Assembly: GCF_001999305.1 (NCBI RefSeq)
Contig: NZ_MLHQ01000023.1
Span: 1-64,000, forward strand
Direction of reading: 5' to 3'
From: Rodentibacter myodis
Lineage (GTDB): Bacteria; Pseudomonadota; Gammaproteobacteria; Enterobacterales; Pasteurellaceae
DNA length: 64,000 nt
Made by a program: the position numbers and the translations under genes. Below are positions 28,116 to 39,449 of this stretch, piece by piece (the stretch's first letter is position 1; the number at the start of each line of letters is the position of its first letter). The notes beneath the pieces are model-generated. The model had not been told where the DNA came from. It was given only the letters and a program-made list of their open reading frames with translations, and ran no database searches.

Positions 28116-30440
28116 ATGTACTCAAATATGTTAAATCAACAAATCAGCCAAATTATCGGCTCAGAACTCAATGTTGCTGCTCACCAAATTCTTGCCGCCA
28201 TTCAACTTGTGGATGACGGAAACACCATTCCTTTTATTGCACGTTATCGTAAAGAAGTCACCGGTGGGCTGGACGATACCCAGCTTCGTCATTTTGAAAC
28301 CCGTTTAGGCTATTTGCGTGAACTTGAAGATCGCCGCCAAAGCATTTTGAAATCAATTGAGGAACAGGGCAAACTCACGGACGAACTACGCACCCAAATC
28401 GCCGCCACGCAAAGCAAAACGGAATTGGAGGATTTATATTTACCCTTTAAACCAAAACGCCGCACCAAAGGGCAAATTGCTATTGAAGCAGGCTTAGCAC
28501 CGCTCGCCGATCTCTTATGGAACGAACCAAAAAATGATCCGGAAACGACCGCACTTTCTTTTGTCGATGCCGAAAAAGGTGTGGCAGATACCAAAGCTGC
28601 ACTGGAAGGAGCGCGTTATATTTTAATGGAACGCTTTGCCGAAGACGCCCAATTATTGGCAAAAGTGCGTCAATATTTGCAACAAAATGCACAAATTGAA
28701 GCGAAAGTCATTGAAGGGAAAGAATCGGAAGGGTCAAAATTCCAAGATTATTTTGACCACAAAGAATTGTTGAAAAATGTACCTTCACACCGTGCTTTAG
28801 CAATGTTCCGCGGACGTAACGAAGGGATTTTACAACTCACGTTAAATGCCGATCCCGATGCGGAAGAGGGCGTTCGCCAAAGCTATTGTGAAGAAATTAT
28901 TCGTGATCATTTAGGTGTTCATTTTAGCGGACAAGCGGCAGATAAATGGCGTGAACAGGTTATTGCTTGGACGTGGAAAATCAAAGTCTCCCTTCACCTT
29001 GAAACCGAATTAATGGGCGCATTGCGTGAAAAAGCGGAAGAAGAAGCCATTGACGTTTTCGCCCGCAATTTGACCGCACTTTTAATGGCGGCACCGGCAG
29101 GTTCTAAAAACACCATTGGACTTGACCCGGGCTTGCGAACCGGTGTGAAAGTGGCGGTGGTGGATAACACCGGAAAACTCTTGGATACCGCTACGATTTA
29201 TCCTCACACCGGGCGTGAAGCCGAAGCGCAAATGACCTTGTTTGGGTTAATTCGCAAACATAATGTGGAATTAATCGCCATTGGTAACGGCACGGCTTCT
29301 CGTGAAACCGAGCGTTTTGCCAAAGAAGTGATTAAAGAAATTAAGGAAAATAAACCACAAACCGTGGTGGTGTCTGAAGCAGGTGCATCCGTCTATTCCG
29401 CTTCCGAATTTGCCGCCAATGAATTTCCAAATTTAGATGTGTCTTTACGGGGAGCGGTGTCTATTGCCCGCCGCCTGCAAGATCCACTGGCAGAGCTGGT
29501 GAAAATCGAACCAAAAGCCATTGGTGTGGGGCAATATCAGCACGATGTGAATCAATCCCAACTGGCGCGTAAATTAGATGCGGTGGTGGAAGACTGTGTG
29601 AATGCGGTGGGGGTGGATTTAAACACCGCTTCCGTGCCGTTACTGGCTCGTGTGGCAGGGATGACAAAAACCTTGGCACAAAATATTGTGGATTACCGTG
29701 ATGAAAACGGACGTTTTGACAATCGTGAACAATTGAAAAAAGTCCCTCGTTTAGGGCCAAAAGCCTTTGAGCAATGTGCCGGTTTTATGCGTATTGCCAA
29801 TGGTGTGAATCCGTTGGATGCATCAGGCGTTCACCCTGAAGCCTACACGCTCGTGGAAAAAATTCTACAAGCCACCCAACAATCCATCCAAGAATTGATG
29901 GGTAGTAATGCCATTCGCCAACTGGATGCCAAACAATTTACCGATGATCGTTTCGGCTTGCCGACCGTGCAGGATATTTTCAAAGAATTGGAAAAACCGG
30001 GACGTGACCCACGTGGCGAGTTTAAAACGGCAACCTTTGCCGAGGGCGTGGAAGAAATCACTGACTTAAAAGCCGGAATGATTTTAGAAGGAACGATCAC
30101 CAATGTAACCAATTTTGGGGCTTTTGTGGACATTGGCGTTCATCAAGACGGTTTAGTGCATATTTCATCGTTAAGCGATAAATTTGTGGAAGATCCGCAT
30201 CAAGTGGTGAAAACCGGTGATATTGTGAAAGTGAAAGTATTGGAAGTGGATGTGCCACGGAAACGTATCGCCCTTACAATGCGGTTAGATGAAAGTGCGG
30301 TCAAAAATGACGGAAAATCCGACCGCACTTTATCCGCTAAGCCCCGTGGCAATTCGTCATCACGCCAAGATCGTGATTTCAAAGGCAACAGTGCAATGGG
30401 TAATGCCTTTGCCGATGCCTTGAAAAATTGGAAAAAATAA
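28116..30440 (+). CDS. tex: Tex, RNA-binding transcription accessory protein
   Basis: Tex is a nucleic-acid binding protein of about 770 residues that affects transcription and, in pathogens, toxin expression. Domains in order are an N-terminal helical region with [19 protein letters not shown], a YqgF/RNase H-like domain (about 325-450, with [18 protein letters not shown]), helix-hairpin-helix repeats (about 490-560), and a C-terminal S1 domain (about 650-725, [17 protein letters not shown]). The start may be 28116 or the ATG at 28128 (MLNQQ); neither ribosome binding site is decisive. The disordered tail after S1 contains a USS inverted pair (30292-30331). Confidence 0.95.
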   Translation: MYSNMLNQQISQIIGSELNVAAHQILAAIQLVDDGNTIPFIARYRKEVTGGLDDTQLRHFETRLGYLRELEDRRQSILKSIEEQGKLTDELRTQIAATQSKTELEDLYLPFKPKRRTKGQIAIEAGLAPLADLLWNEPKNDPETTALSFVDAEKGVADTKAALEGARYILMERFAEDAQLLAKVRQYLQQNAQIEAKVIEGKESEGSKFQDYFDHKELLKNVPSHRALAMFRGRNEGILQLTLNADPDAEEGVRQSYCEEIIRDHLGVHFSGQAADKWREQVIAWTWKIKVSLHLETELMGALREKAEEEAIDVFARNLTALLMAAPAGSKNTIGLDPGLRTGVKVAVVDNTGKLLDTATIYPHTGREAEAQMTLFGLIRKHNVELIAIGNGTASRETERFAKEVIKEIKENKPQTVVVSEAGASVYSASEFAANEFPNLDVSLRGAVSIARRLQDPLAELVKIEPKAIGVGQYQHDVNQSQLARKLDAVVEDCVNAVGVDLNTASVPLLARVAGMTKTLAQNIVDYRDENGRFDNREQLKKVPRLGPKAFEQCAGFMRIANGVNPLDASGVHPEAYTLVEKILQATQQSIQELMGSNAIRQLDAKQFTDDRFGLPTVQDIFKELEKPGRDPRGEFKTATFAEGVEEITDLKAGMILEGTITNVTNFGAFVDIGVHQDGLVHISSLSDKFVEDPHQVVKTGDIVKVKVLEVDVPRKRIALTMRLDESAVKNDGKSDRTLSAKPRGNSSSRQDRDFKGNSAMGNAFADALKNWKK

Positions 30441-30450
30441 CTTGATTAGG

Positions 30451-30476
30451 TAAGGACACGATATCTCGTGTCCTTA
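30451..30476. repeat. Stem-loop after tex
   Basis: TAAGGACACGA pairs with TCGTGTCCTTA across TATC. It is a perfect 11-bp stem starting 11 bases past the tex stop codon. It lacks a T tract on either strand, so it may stabilise the 3' end or work as a weak terminator. Confidence 0.7.
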
Positions 30477-30731
30477 AAAAAGATACAATTTCAATGACTT
30501 AATATCACGGCGACACCTATTTTTCCCTCACCTCATTCCTTAAACAACAGCAATATCATAAAACTGTCCCAAATTTAACCGCACTTTTTATTTACTCCAT
30601 AAAATTCACCTAGAAAGAGGTAGAAAATTGCATGAGTTTTCAAAAATGAGATCTAGTTAACATTTTTTTCCATTGTCTTCATTTAGAATAAATCATCATT
30701 AAATTTTAATCTTTAATATTAGAGGTGACTT
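30477..30731 (+). promoter_or_regulatory. pckA upstream region
   Basis: About 250 AT-rich bases before pckA hold one USS near 30580 and a ribosome binding site (GAGGTG) at the end. TGAGATCTAGTTAACA at 30647-30662 is a two-mismatch CRP-like sequence and only a weak candidate. I cannot place the promoter. Confidence 0.35.
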
Positions 30732-32348
30732 ATGACAGACTTAAACAAAGTAATCAAAGAACTTGAAGCCCTTGGTATTTATGACGTAAAAGAGGTTGTC
30801 TATAATCCAAGTTACGAACAATTATTTGAAGAAGAAACCAAACCGGGTTTAGAAGGTTTTGAAAAAGGTACACTGACCACAACCGGCGCAGTAGCGGTGG
30901 ATACCGGTATTTTTACAGGTCGTTCTCCAAAAGACAAATATATTGTATTGGATGAACAAACCAAAGATACGGTTTGGTGGACATCCGAAGCAGCAAAGAA
31001 TGACAACAAACCAATGAATCAAGCCACTTGGCAAAGTTTAAAAAATCTCGTCACCAACCAGCTTTCCCGCAAACGTTTGTTTGTAATTGATGGTTTCTGC
31101 GGAGCAAGTGAGCAAGACCGAATTGCCGTGCGTATTGTTACTGAAGTAGCGTGGCAAGCTCACTTTGTAAAAAACATGTTCATTCGCCCAACAGAAGAAC
31201 AACTCAAAACTTTCAAACCTGATTTCGTGGTAATGAATGGTTCTAAAGTCACTAATCCAAATTGGAAAGAACAAGGCTTAAATTCTGAAAACTTTGTTGC
31301 ATTCAATCTAACAGAACGCATTCAATTAATCGGCGGTACTTGGTACGGCGGTGAAATGAAAAAAGGTATGTTCTCAATGATGAACTACTTCCTTCCTCTT
31401 AAAGGCGTGGGCGCAATGCACTGTTCTGCCAATGTTGGTGAAAAAGGCGATGTTGCCGTGTTCTTTGGCTTATCCGGTACCGGTAAAACCACACTATCAA
31501 CCGATCCAAAACGCCAACTTATTGGTGATGATGAACACGGTTGGGACGATATCGGTATCTTCAACTTTGAAGGTGGTTGCTATGCGAAAACTATTCATCT
31601 CTCTGAAGAAAATGAGCCGGATATTTATCGTGCAATTCGCCGTGATGCCTTATTAGAAAACGTCGTTGTGCGTGCGGACGGTTCAATTGATTTTGATGAC
31701 GGTTCAAAAACCGAAAATACCCGCGTGTCTTATCCAATCTACCATATCGACAATATCGTCAAACCGGTATCCCGAGCAGGTCACGCGACAAAAGTCATCT
31801 TCCTCACAGCCGATGCCTTCGGCGTGTTGCCACCGGTTTCTAAATTAACACCGGAACAAACCAAATATTATTTCTTATCCGGCTTCACCGCTAAATTAGC
31901 CGGTACAGAACGTGGCATTACCGAGCCAACCCCAACTTTCTCCGCTTGTTTTGGTGCGGCATTCTTAACCCTTCACCCGACAAAATATGCGGAAGTGTTG
32001 GTAAAACGTATGCAAGCGGCAGGTGCGGAAGCCTACTTAGTCAACACCGGTTGGAATGGCACAGGTAAACGCATTTCCATCAAAGATACCCGCGGTATTA
32101 TTGATGCGATTTTAGACGGTTCAATCGAAAAAGCAGAAATGAGTGAATTACCAATCTTCAATTTGGCAATTCCTAAAGCCTTACCGGGTGTGGATGCATC
32201 AATCTTAGATCCTCGTGATACTTATGCCGACAAAGCCCAATGGCAAACAAAAGCGGAAGACTTAGCCGATCGTTTCGTGAAAAATTTTGTGAAATACGCC
32301 ACTAATGAGGAAGGTAAAGCCTTAATTACTGCCGGCCCCAAAGCATAA
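30732..32348 (+). CDS. pckA: Phosphoenolpyruvate carboxykinase (ATP)
   Basis: PckA interconverts oxaloacetate plus ATP with phosphoenolpyruvate plus CO2. In this family it can also run toward oxaloacetate for succinate formation. The 538-residue protein has the kinase-1a P loop [11 protein letters not shown], the kinase-2 metal motif GDDEHGWDD, the substrate loop RSPKDKY, and [16 protein letters not shown]. The ATP-type length is normal. A GAGGTG ribosome binding site precedes the ATG. It is a single-gene unit ended by a USS hairpin. Confidence 0.98.
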   Translation: MTDLNKVIKELEALGIYDVKEVVYNPSYEQLFEEETKPGLEGFEKGTLTTTGAVAVDTGIFTGRSPKDKYIVLDEQTKDTVWWTSEAAKNDNKPMNQATWQSLKNLVTNQLSRKRLFVIDGFCGASEQDRIAVRIVTEVAWQAHFVKNMFIRPTEEQLKTFKPDFVVMNGSKVTNPNWKEQGLNSENFVAFNLTERIQLIGGTWYGGEMKKGMFSMMNYFLPLKGVGAMHCSANVGEKGDVAVFFGLSGTGKTTLSTDPKRQLIGDDEHGWDDIGIFNFEGGCYAKTIHLSEENEPDIYRAIRRDALLENVVVRADGSIDFDDGSKTENTRVSYPIYHIDNIVKPVSRAGHATKVIFLTADAFGVLPPVSKLTPEQTKYYFLSGFTAKLAGTERGITEPTPTFSACFGAAFLTLHPTKYAEVLVKRMQAAGAEAYLVNTGWNGTGKRISIKDTRGIIDAILDGSIEKAEMSELPIFNLAIPKALPGVDASILDPRDTYADKAQWQTKAEDLADRFVKNFVKYATNEEGKALITAGPKA

Positions 32349-32372
32349 TTTTAAAAACGCATAAAAAAATTG

Positions 32373-32399
32373 ACCGCACTTTGAATGATTAAGTGCGGT
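32373..32399 (+). terminator. USS inverted pair after pckA
   Basis: ACCGCACTT and AAGTGCGGT form a 9-bp stem with a 9-base loop, followed by TTATTTTTC, which fits an intrinsic terminator. Confidence 0.75.
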
Positions 32400-32448
32400 T
32401 ATTTTTCATCATAATTTATTAGCTATTTTCAAAATGACTTTAAACGGT

Positions 32449-32769
32449 CTAAATTATCCACTGCAAATAGAATTCGCCTGTTACCCTTACTGCCACAACT
32501 TGATGATAAGGATCATATTGACACGGATCTATCCTTGTAACATAGCCTGACCGAGTTAACTCAATAGCTCCTCGATTACCCTGCTTCTCCAAATAGTCAA
32601 AAACCAATTTTACTGCTTCAGTAATCCTATTTTAAATATCGATGCCAAATTTTTGGAGAACAGCCTCACTGTTCAGTGGTTCTCCTTCATAATCACCATA
32701 AGGAAGTTCAATATTTTTTAATGCTTCCAATGAAAAAATTACATCACTCTTTTTTACGAATATCTTCAT
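32449..32769 (-). pseudogene. Unrecognised gene with an internal stop codon
   Basis: From the ATG at 32769 the frame reads MKIFVKKSDVIFSLEALKNI for 45 codons, meets TAA at 32634-32632, and continues in the same frame for 60 more codons (NRITEAVKLVFDYLEKQGN... ending GEFYLQWII) to TAG. Both halves have normal protein-like composition, so I read it as one roughly 106-residue gene inactivated by a nonsense change. I do not recognise the family. It follows the next gene upstream by only 5 bases, so it was probably the last gene of a small operon. Confidence 0.6.
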
Positions 32770-32774
32770 TCCCA

Positions 32775-33068
32775 CTACTTAAATAATTTAGAAGCTAAAA
32801 AACCACCGGCTAAACCTAATAGTCCAACCACAACTTTTCCTCCGGAACTAGCTTCAGAATGGTTATCTGATGATGTTTTCTTTGGAGATGCATATTTTTG
32901 TGATTGGCTAGATCTTTCACATCCCCTAACACAAGAAATAATTTTTCCCTTAGGAAAACTCTCTTTAAATTTATTTCTTGCCTCACGCTCTGTGGTCGCT
33001 ACAAACACGAAAAACTGTTTTCCTCCACCTTCAAATGTTGCGGAGATTTTATACTCATACTCCTTCAT
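32775..33068 (-). CDS. Small protein with C-terminal glycine-rich membrane helix, unknown
   Basis: A 97-residue protein from the ATG at 33068 (MKEYEYKISATFEGGG). An N-terminal charged domain with EREARNKFKESFPKGKI and two close cysteines (CVRGC) is followed by a Ser/Lys linker (about 52-72). The C-terminal hydrophobic segment GGKVVVGLLGLAGGFLASKLF looks like a glycine-zipper helix. The start overlaps the end of the upstream frame by 14 bases. I do not recognise the family. Base composition is more AT-rich than the flanking housekeeping genes. Confidence 0.6.
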   Translation of the reverse strand: MKEYEYKISATFEGGGKQFFVFVATTEREARNKFKESFPKGKIISCVRGCERSSQSQKYASPKKTSSDNHSEASSGGKVVVGLLGLAGGFLASKLFK

Positions 33069-33965
33069 TCTCTTGGTCCTCTTCCATTCCAGAACGTAAA
33101 AACGCAACAAATTGTTCTTTTGCATTCATTATTACTGTTTCAATATGTTCTTGTTTTATTAAAATTCTTGCAGGCGCAGGAAGAAAACCGTAAACAATCT
33201 CTGTGATTCTTTTAATATTTTCTTCATTTAAATATTTATCTTCCAATATAGGAAGACCACCCTCAGCCAATAATTTAATAATACGCTTCTTATATGGTTT
33301 TAATAAAGAAAGTATTCCGCTTTCAGTTTCTACCGGATCTAAGGAGCGATCAGCAACAAAATTGATAACTCAAACGCCTCCCAATCACTCTCTGTTTTAA
33401 TCTCTCCGCCTTCTTTATCAAGTCTTAATAAGAAAGCATATTTCAAAATAAATTGAGTCAACGATAGGCGAAATAGATAATTTGAAGTGCCAGACCAAGA
33501 TGATAATACATATTCTTTATCATTATAATCATAAAAAATAATCTTTTCCTCTTTCTCAGAAACACTTATTCTTCTAAGATCCTCATATTTAATGACAATA
33601 GGATCTTCCCAAAGATTTTTAATATAAATTTTCTCATCAGTGAAAATAGCACCCTCATCCACACTACCAAATAAAGTTGTATCAATTAAAAAGAATATTG
33701 TCTCACTTTCACTAAAACCTAAAGAATTTGCATAAGATTTCTTGGCATTTGCTAATTTTGTCTTAGGAAACGGTTTTTCAAAAGAAGCTTTTCCCATATC
33801 AATATATAATTTAGGATAGATATCCATAGCATCATTAAAAAGCTCAGCTCGAACATCCCAAGCCTCACAAACTCCTATATATCCCCATATCTCTCCTCCA
33901 TCCCAAATTTTTTCAGGATATTTTTCAAATAATCGAACATTTTTAATTTCACTAAGTTCAGCCAT
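33055..33965 (-). pseudogene. Unrecognised two-part gene split by a frameshift
   Basis: Two overlapping frames appear to be one gene. The first runs from the ATG at 33965 for about 198 plausible residues (MAELSEIKNVRLFEKYPEKI...), including a beta-rich stretch GAIFTDEKIYIKNLWEDP that recalls PH-like folds. Near 33360 it passes into a short tail. A -1 frame begins at that point with INFVADRSLDPVETESG and runs on to 33055. Restoring one A in TTATC (to TTAATC) would join them as FELINFVADRSLDP, giving about 300 residues. The second frame has no start codon of its own except a late TTG. The alternative is two separate genes. I do not recognise the family. Confidence 0.55.
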
Positions 33966-34017
33966 AATAACTCCAGATAATTTTACTAACGAATAAAAAT
34001 CTTTTTTAGCAGTAGTA

Positions 34018-34062
34018 TTTCATTTGTTATGCAATAACAAATGAAAGCTCATTATAATGAGC
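34018..34062. repeat. Two adjacent perfect palindromes
   Basis: A 13-bp stem (TTTCATTTGTTAT with ATAACAAATGAAA, loop GCA, 34018-34046) is followed without a gap by the 16-base palindrome GCTCATTATAATGAGC (34047-34062) and then CTTTTT. They lie between the unrecognised cluster and the S10 operon terminator. They could be terminators or an operator for the cluster. Confidence 0.7.
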
Positions 34063-34130
34063 GACTTTTTGGAAATGGGTGATAAAGTGCGGTGAAATTT
34101 AAGGAAGAATTTATTAGAAAGGGAAAAAGA

Positions 34131-34153
34131 AATGCCCTCATAAAGAGGGCATT
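34131..34153 (-). terminator. Terminator of the S10 operon
   Basis: AATGCCCTC and GAGGGCATT pair across 5 bases; on the minus strand the stem is followed by TCTTTTTCC. It lies just past rpsQ and ends the operon, since no spc operon gene follows here. Confidence 0.85.
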
Positions 34154-34175
34154 AAGATTAGATTAAGATTGCTAA

Positions 34176-34433
34176 TTAAGCGATAACCGCTTTCTCAACA
34201 ACGCGAACTAACGTCCAAGATTTGGTTTTTGAGAGAGGGCGACATTCGCGAATCTCTACGGTATCACCAACTTTGGCTTCGTTGTTCTCATCGTGTACGT
34301 GTAGTTTAGTTGTACGGCGGATAAATTTACCATATAACGGGTGTTTTACCTTACGTTCAATAGCAACAACGAAAGATTTTTCCATTTTGTCGCTAACAAC
34401 TTTACCTTGTACGCTACGAATTTTATCAGTCAT
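34176..34433 (-). CDS. rpsQ: 30S ribosomal protein S17
   Basis: Primary 16S rRNA-binding protein of the small subunit, 85 residues. Characteristic blocks are [31 protein letters not shown] and [19 protein letters not shown]. It shares one base with the rpmC stop and is the last gene of the eleven-gene S10 operon here. Confidence 0.98.
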
Positions 34434-34623
34434 TACTCACCCGCCTTTTCGGTTAATACAGTTTTTACACGTGCAATATCACGACGCACTTGTTTAGCCT
34501 GATGGGTTTGTTGAAGCTGACCGGTGGCTGCCTGCATACGCAACTTGAATTGTTCACCTAAAAGGTTCACTAATTCAGCATTCAGCTCTTCAACACTTTT
34601 TGTACGTAAATCTTGAGCTTTCA

Positions 34624-34624
<1 letters not shown>
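34433..34624 (-). CDS. rpmC: 50S ribosomal protein L29
   Basis: L29 sits at the exit tunnel near L23 and contributes to the trigger factor and SRP docking area. The 63-residue two-helix protein begins [19 protein letters not shown]. Its start and stop each overlap the neighbouring ribosomal genes by one base. Confidence 0.98.
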
Positions 34625-35034
<410 letters not shown>

Positions 35035-35047
35035 TTAGCGTTTCTCC

Positions 35048-35755
35048 TTACTTACGACCTTTACCGCGTGGTGCCTTTTTAGGCTTATCGGCAGGTTGTT
35101 GTTCTGATTGCGCAACGGCAGCCATTCCACCAAGAATTTCACCTTTGAAGATCCACACTTTCACGCCGATTACGCCGTAAGTTGTGTGAGCTTCTGCGGT
35201 GTTATAATCGATGTCCGCACGAAGAGTATGTAGAGGCACACGACCTTCACGATACCATTCTGAACGTGCGATTTCTGCACCACCTAAACGACCGCTAACT
35301 TCAACTTTGATACCTTTGGCACCTAAACGCATTGCACTTTGTACCGCACGTTTCATTGCACGGCGGAACATTACACGGCGTTCTAATTGAGAAGCGATGC
35401 TGTCTGCAACTAATTTCGCATCTAATTCAGGTTTTTTCACTTCAGCAATGTTGATTTGAGCCGGAACGCCTGCAATTTTAGACACGGCGTTACGTAATTT
35501 TTCAACATCTTCGCCTTTTTTACCGATAACGATACCCGGACGAGCTGTGTGAATAGTTACACGGATACTTTTCGCAGGACGCTCAATAGTAATACGTGAA
35601 ACTGAAGCATTTGCTAATTCTTTATTTAAGAATTTGCGTACTTTAAAATCGCCTTCAAGATTATCGGCGAAGTCTTGTGTATTCGCGAACCAAGTAGAGC
35701 TCCAAGGTTTAACAATACCTAGGCGAATACCATGTGGATGTACTTTTTGACCCAT
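35048..35755 (-). CDS. rpsC: 30S ribosomal protein S3
   Basis: S3 lines the mRNA entry channel and has helicase-like activity with S4 and S5. The 235-residue protein has a KH domain with [15 protein letters not shown] and the C-terminal domain with [22 protein letters not shown] basic tail ([12 protein letters not shown]) ends the protein. Confidence 0.98.
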
Positions 35756-35772
35756 TGCTATTCCTCTACTTA

Positions 35773-36404
<632 letters not shown>

Positions 36405-36417
36405 TTAATTTAATCTA

Positions 36418-37239
36418 TTATTTGCCACGACGACGTACGATATATTTATCGGTACGTTTGTTGTGACGGGTTTTCTTACCTTTGGTTTGAACGCCCCAAG
36501 GAGTTACCGGGTGTTTACCAAAGTTACGACCTTCACCACCACCGTGTGGGTGATCTACCGGGTTCATTGCAGTACCACGAACTGTTGGACGAATACCTCT
36601 CCAACGGCTGGCACCTGCTTTACCCAATACGCGAAGCATATGTTCTGAGTTACCAACTTCACCGATTGTAGCAACACATTCCGCTAATACTTTGCGCATT
36701 TCACCTGAACGTAAACGTAATGTTACGTAGTTACCTTCACGAGCGATGATTTGTACATAAGCACCTGCAGAACGAGCGATTTGACCGCCTTTGCCCGGTT
36801 TTAACTCAACGTTATGAACGGTTGAACCTACCGGAATGTTACGCATTGGTAATGCGTTACCCACTTTAATTGGTGAGTTTACGCCGGCTTGGATTTGATC
36901 GCCTACCGACAAACCTTTAGGTGCTAAGATATAACGACGTTCACCATCTTTATAAAGCACTAAAGCGATGTTAGCAGAACGGTTTGGATCATATTCTAAA
37001 CGCTCAACAACCGCCGGAATATCTAACTTGTTACGTTTGAAATCGATTAAACGGTAGTGTTGTTTATGACCGCCACCAATGTGACGAGTAGTAATACGAC
37101 CATAGTTGTTACGACCACCGGTTTTAGATTTGGTATCTAGAAGTGGAGCGTAAGGTTTACCCTTGTGTAATTCAGGGTTCACGATTTTAACAACGTGACG
37201 ACGACCAGCGGAGGTCGGCTTACATTTTACGATAGCCAT
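36418..37239 (-). CDS. rplB: 50S ribosomal protein L2
   Basis: L2 is a core large-subunit protein needed for subunit association and peptidyl transfer. The 273-residue protein has the conserved histidine region [15 protein letters not shown] near residue 225 and a basic C-terminal tail. Start and length match the family. Confidence 0.98.
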   Translation of the reverse strand: MAIVKCKPTSAGRRHVVKIVNPELHKGKPYAPLLDTKSKTGGRNNYGRITTRHIGGGHKQHYRLIDFKRNKLDIPAVVERLEYDPNRSANIALVLYKDGERRYILAPKGLSVGDQIQAGVNSPIKVGNALPMRNIPVGSTVHNVELKPGKGGQIARSAGAYVQIIAREGNYVTLRLRSGEMRKVLAECVATIGEVGNSEHMLRVLGKAGASRWRGIRPTVRGTAMNPVDHPHGGGEGRNFGKHPVTPWGVQTKGKKTRHNKRTDKYIVRRRGK

Positions 37240-37256
37240 TCTCTATTTTCCTCCGA

Positions 37257-37556
37257 TTACTCTGCACTGTCCACGAAGTCCAAGTTTTGGCCTTCGGCTA
37301 AAGTTACATAAGCTTTTTTCCAGTCACTGCGACGACCCATTTTAGCACCGCGGCGTTTAGTTTTACCTTTAACAACCACAGTACGTACTGAATCTACTTT
37401 TACTTCAAATAATTGAGCAACAGCAGCAGCAATTTCAGCTTTGTTCGCATCTAAAGCAACTTTAAGTACAACAGTGTTAGATTTTTCAGCATTGTTAGTT
37501 GCTTTTTCAGAGATATGCGGTGCGCGAAGCACGCTCAGCAAACGTTCTTGACTCAT
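37257..37556 (-). CDS. rplW: 50S ribosomal protein L23
   Basis: L23 is the exit-tunnel docking site for trigger factor (tig, also in this window) and SRP. The 99-residue protein begins [20 protein letters not shown]. Its start overlaps the rplD stop by 4 bases (ATGA), suggesting coupled translation. Confidence 0.98.
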   Translation of the reverse strand: MSQERLLSVLRAPHISEKATNNAEKSNTVVLKVALDANKAEIAAAVAQLFEVKVDSVRTVVVKGKTKRRGAKMGRRSDWKKAYVTLAEGQNLDFVDSAE

Positions 37557-38155
37557 GCTAAGATCTCCTCGATTTGTTTCACAGCATCAACGGTAACAAT
37601 CACTTTATCGAAAGCAATTAAGCTTACCGGATCGATACCTTGCACATCACGTACGTCAACTTTATATAAGTTACGCGCTGCCAAGAATAGATTTTCATCT
37701 AAACTTGCTGTGATAATTAACGCATCTTCAACTGCTAAATCTTTTAATTTTTGTACTAAAACTTTAGTTTTTGGTGCATCAATTTCAAATTTCTCAACAA
37801 CCATTAAACGGTCTTGACGAACTAATTCTGAAAGAATGCTTTTGATTGCACCACGGTACATTTTTTTGTTCACTTTTTGGCTGTGATCTTGTGGTTTTGC
37901 CGCGAAGGTTGTACCACCTGAACGCCAGATTGGTGATTTGATGTCACCTGCACGGGCGCGACCTGTACCTTTTTGACGCCAAGGTTTTTTACCTGAACCG
38001 GACACTTCAGCACGAGTTTTTTGCGCACGAGTACCTTGACGCGCACCTGCAGCATAAGCAACAACTACTTGGTGGATCAACGCTTCGTTAAACTCACGTC
38101 CGAAGGTAGTTTCAGAAACAGTGAGTGCATTTGCACCTACAACTTGTAATTCCAT
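37553..38155 (-). CDS. rplD: 50S ribosomal protein L4, S10 operon autoregulator
   Basis: L4 is a structural protein and, in gammaproteobacteria, represses its own operon by binding the S10 leader RNA and stimulating termination. The 200-residue protein has the extended tunnel loop with [28 protein letters not shown], which is typical, and ends in [22 protein letters not shown]. The leader lies at about 39126-39370. Confidence 0.98.
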   Translation of the reverse strand: MELQVVGANALTVSETTFGREFNEALIHQVVVAYAAGARQGTRAQKTRAEVSGSGKKPWRQKGTGRARAGDIKSPIWRSGGTTFAAKPQDHSQKVNKKMYRGAIKSILSELVRQDRLMVVEKFEIDAPKTKVLVQKLKDLAVEDALIITASLDENLFLAARNLYKVDVRDVQGIDPVSLIAFDKVIVTVDAVKQIEEILA

Positions 38156-38170
38156 CTCTATCTCCTAGAC

Positions 38171-38797
38171 TTATGCTTTAACTGCCGGCTTAACGATAAC
38201 ATCGCCATTAATTGCACCAGGTACAGAACCTTTTACTAATAGCAATTTACGCTCAGCATCTACACGAACAACTTCAAGTGATTGAACGGTAACGCGTTCA
38301 GCACCTAAATGTCCTGCCATTTTTTTACCTTTAAACACACGACCCGGAGTTTGGTTTTGACCAATAGAACCAAGTACACGATGTGATAAAGAGTTACCGT
38401 GGGTAGCATCTTGGGTACGGAAGTTCCAACGTTTCACACCACCTTGGAAACCTTTACCTTTAGAAGTACCGGTAACATCTACTTTTTTAACATCCGCGAA
38501 GATGTCAACATTGATTTCTTGACCTAAAGTGAATTCTTCACCTTCAGTACGAAATTCCCATAAACCGCGACCAGCTTCAACACCTGCTTTCACGAAATGA
38601 CCTGCTTCCGGTTTAGTTACACGATTCGCTTTTTTAGAACCTGTGGTAACTTGAACTGCAGTATAGCCATCGTTTTCAAGAGTTTTCACTTGAGTTACGC
38701 GGTTGGCTTCAATTTCGATAACGGTAACCGGTACTGACACGCCGTCTTCATTGAAGATACGGGTCATACCGACTTTACGACCGACTAAACCAATCAT
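38171..38797 (-). CDS. rplC: 50S ribosomal protein L3
   Basis: L3 reaches the peptidyl transferase centre through a long loop. The 208-residue protein begins [15 protein letters not shown] and contains [19 protein letters not shown] and [23 protein letters not shown]. The glutamine in that region is methylated by PrmB in E. coli. Confidence 0.98.
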   Translation of the reverse strand: MIGLVGRKVGMTRIFNEDGVSVPVTVIEIEANRVTQVKTLENDGYTAVQVTTGSKKANRVTKPEAGHFVKAGVEAGRGLWEFRTEGEEFTLGQEINVDIFADVKKVDVTGTSKGKGFQGGVKRWNFRTQDATHGNSLSHRVLGSIGQNQTPGRVFKGKKMAGHLGAERVTVQSLEVVRVDAERKLLLVKGSVPGAINGDVIVKPAVKA

Positions 38798-38813
38798 TGT
38801 AATAACCTCTTAA

Positions 38814-39370
<557 letters not shown>

Positions 39371-39373
39371 TAA

Positions 39374-39436
39374 AAAGTGCGGTTATTTTTCTTCATTTTT
39401 TTCAAACAAAAACAAAACGAAAAATAACCGCACTTT
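39374..39436 (-). terminator. Long USS inverted pair after ftsX
   Basis: AAAGTGCGGTTATTTTTC (39374-39391) and GAAAAATAACCGCACTTT (39419-39436) form a perfect 18-bp stem around a 27-base loop. The match extends well past the USS core. It ends the ftsYEX unit and faces the S10 promoter region. Confidence 0.8.
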
Positions 39437-39449
39437 GTTCAATTAAAAT

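Noticed and set aside
29461-29760. Open frame antisense to tex
   Set aside because: It is a shadow of the tex reading frame, with proline- and histidine-rich composition and no ribosome binding site.
30647-30662. CRP-like sequence before pckA
   Set aside because: Two core mismatches (TGAGA, TAACA) and no placed promoter; too weak to call as a site.
37870-38064. Valine- and glutamine-rich frame inside rplD
   Set aside because: It is an out-of-frame reading of the L4 gene with no start signal.
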